This document shows positions 15,260-19,217 of a DNA stretch of 19,217 nucleotides, piece by piece (position 1 is the stretch's first letter; every line of letters starts with the position of its first letter). The notes under the pieces were generated by a model. It searched no databases, was not told where the DNA came from, and worked only from the letters and a program-made list of their open reading frames with translations. The position numbers were made by a program, and so were the translations under genes. Source of the stretch: Oscillospiraceae bacterium (GTDB taxonomy: Bacteria > Bacillota_A > Clostridia > Oscillospirales > Oscillospiraceae); assembly GCA_017539885.1 (NCBI GenBank), contig JAFYCC010000031.1:1-19217 (forward strand), written 5' to 3'.

Positions 15260-15283
15260 CTTTAGAGACGGTTGTCAACAGTG
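15251..15283. promoter_or_regulatory. Possible operator in the oxidoreductase-azlC intergenic region
   Basis: CACTGT (15251-15256) and ACAGTG (15278-15283) form an inverted repeat. TGTCAAC is repeated directly inside it (15254-15260 and 15273-15279), and GTTGTCAAC at 15271-15279 is itself a small palindrome. The element covers the -35 box of the oxidoreductase promoter and lies just upstream of the azlC promoter, so one regulator could act on both. No regulator gene is adjacent. Confidence 0.35.
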
Positions 15284-15293
15284 TTTTTTGTTA

Positions 15294-15322
15294 TTGCGTC
15301 ATTCGTAGAATCGTTGTACAAT
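15294..15322 (+). promoter_or_regulatory. Predicted promoter of azlCD
   Basis: TTGCGT (15294-15299), a 17-nt spacer and TACAAT (15317-15322) give a predicted start near 15329, about 26 nt before the azlC ATG. Confidence 0.6.
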
Positions 15323-15354
15323 ACTCCTTGATTTCTCCTCGGGTGGGATAAAAC

Positions 15355-16074
15355 ATGAGCTCCGGAAAATGGTACCTTAAAGGATTGCGCGACGGCATCC
15401 CCATCATGCTCGGCTATTTTGCCGTTTCTCTCGCGCTTGGCATAGCCGCGCGCAACGCGGGCCTTTCAGCACTGCAGGCGGCGCTGGCAAGCCTCACGAA
15501 CAACGCCTCTGCCGGCGAATACGTAGGCTTCACTCTCATCGCGGCTGGTGCGAGCTATACGGAGATGTTCGTCATGGAGGCCATCGCCAATGCCCGGTAT
15601 CTGCTCATGAGCACCGCACTGAGTCAGCGGCTTAGCGCCGCGGTGCCGTTTGTCCAGCGGCTTCTGCTCGGGTTCATGGTCACGGACGAGATATTCGGCG
15701 TTTCCATCTCCGTCGAGGGGCATGTCCGTCCAAGTTATCCCTACGGTCTGTTCACCGTTGCCACGTTTGGCTGGACGCTCGGCACTTTTCTCGGTGTGCT
15801 GCTCGGCAACATCCTGCCCCTGCGCGTCGTCAGTGCGCTGAGCGTGAGTCTTTACGGTATGTTCATCGCCATCTTCATACCGCCGGCTCGCAAGGATAAG
15901 GTCGTAGCCGTACTTGTGGTTTTGAGTTTTCTGACGAGCTGGGCGTTTTCAAGTTTCGGCCCGTTCGCAGCGCTTTCATCAGGTCTGCGCACGATCATTC
16001 TGACAGTTGCCCTGTCGCTCGGCGCAGCACTGCTCTTCCCTGTCAAGGATAAGGAGGAGTCAGCCGATGCATAA
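15355..16074 (+). CDS. azlC: AzlC-family branched-chain amino acid exporter, large subunit
   Basis: The 239-residue membrane protein begins with GLRDGIPIMLGYFAVSLALG, the conserved start of AzlC, followed by GLSALQAALASLTNNASAGEY. Several more hydrophobic segments run to residue 231. AzlC and the small AzlD together export branched-chain amino acids and toxic analogues in Bacillus; the substrate here is inferred from family only. The ribosome site is weak (GGGTGGGAT about 6 nt ahead). The last 8 bp overlap azlD, which is the usual arrangement and supports joint translation. It is divergent from the FAD oxidoreductase gene. Confidence 0.88.
   Translation: MSSGKWYLKGLRDGIPIMLGYFAVSLALGIAARNAGLSALQAALASLTNNASAGEYVGFTLIAAGASYTEMFVMEAIANARYLLMSTALSQRLSAAVPFVQRLLLGFMVTDEIFGVSISVEGHVRPSYPYGLFTVATFGWTLGTFLGVLLGNILPLRVVSALSVSLYGMFIAIFIPPARKDKVVAVLVVLSFLTSWAFSSFGPFAALSSGLRTIILTVALSLGAALLFPVKDKEESADA
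16051..16057 (+). promoter_or_regulatory. Ribosome binding site fixing the azlD start
   Basis: AAGGAGG inside the end of azlC lies 9 nt before ATG 16067. It selects this start over an upstream in-frame ATG at 16007, which would add a non-hydrophobic, Arg/Ser-rich leader. Confidence 0.85.
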
Positions 16075-16372
16075 TACGCTTATCTATATCCTCATCATGG
16101 CCGGAGTGACTTTCCTGATCCGCGTTCTGCCTCTCACTCTCATCCGCAAGCCTATCAAAAGCCGCGTGATCCGCTCATTCCTCTATTACGTGCCATACGT
16201 CACTCTGGCGGTGATGACGTTCCCCGCCATCCTCAGTGCCACGCAGAGCACCTGGTCGGCGCTCGCGGCGCTCGTGGTCGGCATCGTTCTGGCATGGTTC
16301 GGCAGAAGCCTTTTCCAGGTTGCCGTGCTCTGCTGCGTCGTCGTATTCGTTGCGGAGCTGTTCATCCATTGA
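16067..16372 (+). CDS. azlD: AzlD-family small subunit of the amino acid exporter
   Basis: The 101-residue protein has four hydrophobic segments. It carries the family pattern near the N-terminus (AGVTFLIRVLPLTLIRKPIKSR) and, after it, FLYYVPYVTLAVMTFPAIL, which I recognise from AzlD. Its length is normal for the family. AzlD is needed together with AzlC for export of branched-chain amino acids. Its start overlaps the azlC stop by 8 bp with a strong ribosome site, so the two subunits are made from one mRNA. A hairpin follows the stop by 15 nt. Confidence 0.88.
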   Translation: MHNTLIYILIMAGVTFLIRVLPLTLIRKPIKSRVIRSFLYYVPYVTLAVMTFPAILSATQSTWSALAALVVGIVLAWFGRSLFQVAVLCCVVVFVAELFIH

Positions 16373-16387
16373 TCAAACAACATAATT

Positions 16388-16419
16388 AACGGCGGACAGT
16401 GTCATGACTGTCCGCCGTT
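16388..16419. terminator. Hairpin terminator between azlD and the convergent lipoprotein gene
   Basis: A perfect 13-bp stem (AACGGCGGACAGT/ACTGTCCGCCGTT) with the loop GTCATG lies between the two convergent stops (16372 and 16440). T tracts are short on both strands, so bidirectional use is inferred from the stem and its position. Confidence 0.75.
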
Positions 16420-16439
16420 TCCGTTCACGCTTTATTGTA

Positions 16440-16988
16440 TTACGTCTTTGGAACGGGATCGGTAACGGAGATCTTGTGATCGTACCAGTTGCCATGGGTG
16501 CCGATGATCGCACATCCGAATTCTTCGTCGAGGTACGGCACCGGAATATCGAAGCCGTAGACTTCATCCGTTTCCCCATCAGAATAGGTAACAGTATCCA
16601 GCGTAGGCTTCAAAAGCTCCGCGCCCTCCTTCGCGGCGTCCGCCGCGGTCCCGAAATACAGGAACTCTATCTTCTTGGAGGGAAGCGAAATATGCACTGT
16701 CATCCTGCCGTTCTCGACAGTGAGCGTGCCCTTGCCCTCCGACGCCTCGTTGAGGTGGAACATGGAACTGTCGGTGTCTACGTCGACAATGTATATGCCG
16801 TCTTCAAGCGGGCACTCCGTTTCCGGTACGGAAACGTTCCCTTCGGGCGTTGGATTTGAAGGTGCCGGTTCCTGGACAGGAGCCGGTGCCGGCTTTTCAG
16901 CTGCGGCATCCATGCCGCCGCATGCTGCGCAGAATGCGCAGCATGCGGTCAGCATAATTGCAGCCACTATGTGATATCGCGCTTTCAT
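16440..16988 (-). CDS. Small lipoprotein with a putative NEAT-like / metal-associated domain
   Basis: The 182-residue product starts with a signal peptide (MKAR, then a hydrophobic stretch). LTAC at 13-16 is a canonical lipobox; CAAC at 20-23 is an alternative, so the lipidated residue is C16 or C23. A Pro/Ala/Glu-rich spacer (about 31-57) leads to a single beta-rich domain (61-177) with DGIYIVDVDTDSSMF, GTLTVENGRMTVHISL and YFGTAADAAKEG. Domains with this pattern sit beside or inside chelatase and haem-uptake lipoproteins of gut clostridia in my recollection, and resemble iron transport-associated (NEAT) folds; this is not verified. It would sit on the outer face of the membrane. The ATG follows the stop of the chelatase gene by 3 nt and has no clear ribosome site, so translation probably depends on coupling. 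Confidence 0.75.
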   Translation of the reverse strand: MKARYHIVAAIMLTACCAFCAACGGMDAAAEKPAPAPVQEPAPSNPTPEGNVSVPETECPLEDGIYIVDVDTDSSMFHLNEASEGKGTLTVENGRMTVHISLPSKKIEFLYFGTAADAAKEGAELLKPTLDTVTYSDGETDEVYGFDIPVPYLDEEFGCAIIGTHGNWYDHKISVTDPVPKT

Positions 16989-16991
16989 TAA

Positions 16992-18047
16992 TCAGAGCGC
17001 GGCAATGGCAGCCTTCGTATGTGCAACGTAGAGCGCCTGCACGGCAGTGATGCGGCCGAGGCCCGCGATCTGGGTCTGGACCTCATCGAACGCGCCGCTT
17101 GCTGTGAACATGCTGACCCAGGATTCTTCATCCTCGGGATCGGCCATGTCGTTATTGGCGTGGTCGCCAGCGACGACCATCAGCGGACGCAGAACGACGA
17201 TCTTGTAACCGGCTTCAGAAACCTTTTCGATCACGGCGTCGCAGGCGGTATCCTCGGGCTCGCCTTCGACAGTACCGATGAAGACATTCTTGTAACCAAG
17301 TGCGTCCATCTGCGCCTGCATCTGGGAATAGGTCACCTTCGCGGTGTGGGAAGTGCCGTGGCCCATGAACACGAATGCCACGCCGGCCTTCTCGGCCTCG
17401 GCAAGAGAACTGTAACCCGCAGCCTCGACCGCCTCGGCGGTGATTGCCATAGCGACAGCCTGCTTGTCCGCGTTGGTCGTCGAGGCGTCGGAGCCGACCT
17501 GGCCGAGCAGAGGCTCGGCAACGGAGATATTCTCGATCTTTCCGCGGTAGGCCTCGACAGCTTCCATCAGCTCGTCGTATTCCGCACCGTGCATCAGATG
17601 CGTCGGCTGGATGACGAGGTTCTTTACGCCGTTGGCAACGGCGCGCTCAAGCGCCTGGACCATGTTGTCGATCTTCTCGCCGTCACGGGCCTGTACGTGA
17701 TTCATGATGATCTGCGCGGTGAAAGCACGACGCACGGACCAGTCAGGATAAGCGGCCTGCAGTGCGTCCTCGATGCCCTTGATATCCATGCTGCGGCTCT
17801 CGTTGAAGGAGGTGCCGAAACTCACGACAAGCAGTTCATTCTCGCCGATACCGTCTGCGTTGCGCGGATCGTCCATGGCAGCATCGCCGGTGTCACGGCC
17901 GAAATAGTCAGGATCCGCATCCTCACCCTCGACGAGCTCCTTCTGTGCATCGGTCAGCGCATCCCAGCCGGCTTTGGCGGCGGCGCACTGCGCATCGGTG
18001 TCGGGCGTCCACTCCTGAACGTAGATCGCGTCGATCATTTCGGCGAC
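16992..18047 (-). repeat. Chelatase module copy B (linker plus CbiK domain)
   Basis: Second copy of the unit, offset by exactly 1065 bp from copy A. It ends slightly earlier, at the stop, after ALYVAHTKAAIAAL, while copy A runs on into the linker of copy B. Confidence 0.88.
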
Positions 18048-19217
18048 AGCGTCAGCAGCAGCCTGATCGATAACGGCGGCGGCGTGCTCGACATACACGT
18101 TCTGCACGGCGGCAATGCGGCCAAGTCCTGCGATCTGTGTGTCGATCTTGTCAAATTTTCCGCTGGCGGTAAACATGCTCACCCAGGACTCGTCATCCTC
18201 GGGATCCGCCATATCGTTATTGGCGTGATCGCCAGCGACGACCATCAGGGGACGCAGAATCACAGTCTTATAACCCGCTGCGGCAACCTTTTCGATCACT
18301 GCATCGCAGGCAGTGTCCTCCGGCTCGCCCTCGACGGTGCCGATAAACACGTTCTTATATCCCAGTTCGTCCATCTGGGTCTGCATCTGGGAATAGGTGA
18401 TCTTCGCGGTATGAGATGTGCCGTGTCCCATGAACACGAATGCAGTGCCCGCCTTCTCAGCATCGGCAATCGTTCCGAAGCCGGCAGTCTTGACAGCCTC
18501 ATCAACGACTGCCTTGGCGACTGTTTCTTTGTCCGCGTTCACTTCACCCTCGTTCGCGCCGACCTCGCCAAGCAGCGGCTCGGCAACAACGACAGTCTCA
18601 AACGAATCTGCATACTCTTCAAGAGCTTCGCAGAGTTCATCGTACTCAGCGCCGTGCATCAGATGCGTCGGCTGCACGACGAGGTTCTTTACGCCGTTGG
18701 AAACAGCACGCTCAAGAGCCTGAACCATGTTGTCGATCTTCTCGCCGTCACGGGCCTGAACATGGTTGATGATGATCTGCGCGGTAAAGGCGCGACGCAC
18801 GGCCCAATCCGGGAATGCGGCCTGAAGCGCATCCTCGATCCCCTTGATGTCGGTGGCGCGGCTCTCATTGAAGGAAGTACCGAAGCTCACGACCAGCAGT
18901 TCGTTCTCCCCGATGCCATCCGCGTTGCGCGGATCGTCCTTCGACGCGTCTCCGGTATCACGGCCGAAATAGTCAGGATCGGCCTCCTCGCCCTCGACGA
19001 GCTCCTTCTGCGCGTCGGTCAGCGCATCCCAGCCTGCCTTGGCGGCAGCGCACTGCGCGTCGGTATCAGGCGTCCATTCCTGAACGTAGATCGCATCGAT
19101 CAGCTTTGCGACCCCATCGGCGGCAGCCTTGTCGGCTGCAGCGGTGTCAGCCGGCTCATTGGTCGGTGCCGACGGCTGATTTGCTTCTTCCTGCTTCGCG
19201 CCGCAAGCTGCCAGCGC
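16992..19217 (-). CDS. cbiK: Surface lipoprotein with two tandem CbiK-type cobaltochelatase modules, partial
   Basis: The frame runs open to the right edge, 741 visible residues; the start codon is outside. The first visible residues ALAACG give a lipobox with C5, so this is an exported lipoprotein. Two CbiK (anaerobic sirohydrochlorin cobaltochelatase) domains follow, each opening with LLVVSFGTSFNESR (108-121 and 463-476). Each keeps the expected metal-binding residues by comparison with Salmonella CbiK: His in FMGHG (H265 and H620), His in GDHANND (H331 and H686) and Glu in VAEPLLG (E213 and E568). Each domain is preceded by the same linker of about 70 residues (IYVQEWTPDTDAQCA onward). CbiK inserts Co2+ into sirohydrochlorin. 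A lipoprotein form would act outside the membrane, where the substrate may instead be another tetrapyrrole or metal. The downstream lipoprotein is coupled to it. Confidence 0.88.
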   Translation of the reverse strand, partial: ALAACGAKQEEANQPSAPTNEPADTAAADKAAADGVAKLIDAIYVQEWTPDTDAQCAAAKAGWDALTDAQKELVEGEEADPDYFGRDTGDASKDDPRNADGIGENELLVVSFGTSFNESRATDIKGIEDALQAAFPDWAVRRAFTAQIIINHVQARDGEKIDNMVQALERAVSNGVKNLVVQPTHLMHGAEYDELCEALEEYADSFETVVVAEPLLGEVGANEGEVNADKETVAKAVVDEAVKTAGFGTIADAEKAGTAFVFMGHGTSHTAKITYSQMQTQMDELGYKNVFIGTVEGEPEDTACDAVIEKVAAAGYKTVILRPLMVVAGDHANNDMADPEDDESWVSMFTASGKFDKIDTQIAGLGRIAAVQNVYVEHAAAVIDQAAADAVAEMIDAIYVQEWTPDTDAQCAAAKAGWDALTDAQKELVEGEDADPDYFGRDTGDAAMDDPRNADGIGENELLVVSFGTSFNESRSMDIKGIEDALQAAYPDWSVRRAFTAQIIMNHVQARDGEKIDNMVQALERAVANGVKNLVIQPTHLMHGAEYDELMEAVEAYRGKIENISVAEPLLGQVGSDASTTNADKQAVAMAITAEAVEAAGYSSLAEAEKAGVAFVFMGHGTSHTAKVTYSQMQAQMDALGYKNVFIGTVEGEPEDTACDAVIEKVSEAGYKIVVLRPLMVVAGDHANNDMADPEDEESWVSMFTASGAFDEVQTQIAGLGRITAVQALYVAHTKAAIAAL
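18048..19112 (-). repeat. Chelatase module copy A (linker plus CbiK domain)
   Basis: This 1065-bp, 355-residue unit aligns without gaps to copy B at 16992-18047. The most conserved parts are the linker and the catalytic C-terminal half (FMGHG through MFTASG, 8 differences in 94 residues by eye). The region after PTHLMHG is more diverged. Confidence 0.88.

Noticed and set aside
16992..18890. Chelatase gene starting internally at GTG 18890
   Set aside because: The frame continues upstream through the linker to a lipobox at the right edge, and this GTG is the Val of the conserved LLVVSFGTSF motif.

Overview
The window looks like chromosomal DNA of an anaerobic, fairly GC-rich Firmicute, most likely a gut-type clostridium. 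The grounds are the clostridial form of HemZ, strong AGGAGG ribosome sites, near-consensus sigma-A promoters, an AzlCD pair, and a CbiK-type chelatase made as a lipoprotein with the linker style I recall from gut clostridia. No IS element, phage gene, CRISPR array, tRNA or rRNA gene was seen.

Layout. (1) 1-1418, minus: a SAM-dependent methyltransferase cut by the left edge, divergent from the next unit. (2) 1539-4554, plus: hemZ, a uridine kinase-like P-loop kinase and a PAP2 phosphatase, ending at a hairpin (4563-4600). (3) 4619-6350, minus: rpsB and tsf, from a strong promoter with a leader of about 100 nt. (4) 6654-8189, plus: a HerA/YjgR-type (DUF853) ATPase, ending at a hairpin shared with the next, convergent unit. 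(5) 8260-13502, minus: two translationally coupled hybrid histidine kinases. The second has an entire APC amino acid permease as its N-terminal half. (6) 13700-15193, minus: an FAD-dependent oxidoreductase, divergent from (7) azlC-azlD, plus (15355-16372). (8) 16440-19217, minus: a lipoprotein carrying two tandem CbiK chelatase modules, cut by the right edge, followed 3 nt later by a small second lipoprotein.

How the parts may work together. The most unusual unit is 8260-13502: a transporter-kinase-receiver fusion preceded by a second hybrid kinase whose ATP-binding G1 box is degenerate, with no output regulator in view. The second is 16440-19217: a surface-anchored double chelatase with a partner lipoprotein, which suggests tetrapyrrole or metal handling outside the membrane. 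The remaining genes are housekeeping or ordinary accessory functions with clear promoters and terminators. All functional calls rest on recognised motifs and remembered families; no database search was run.
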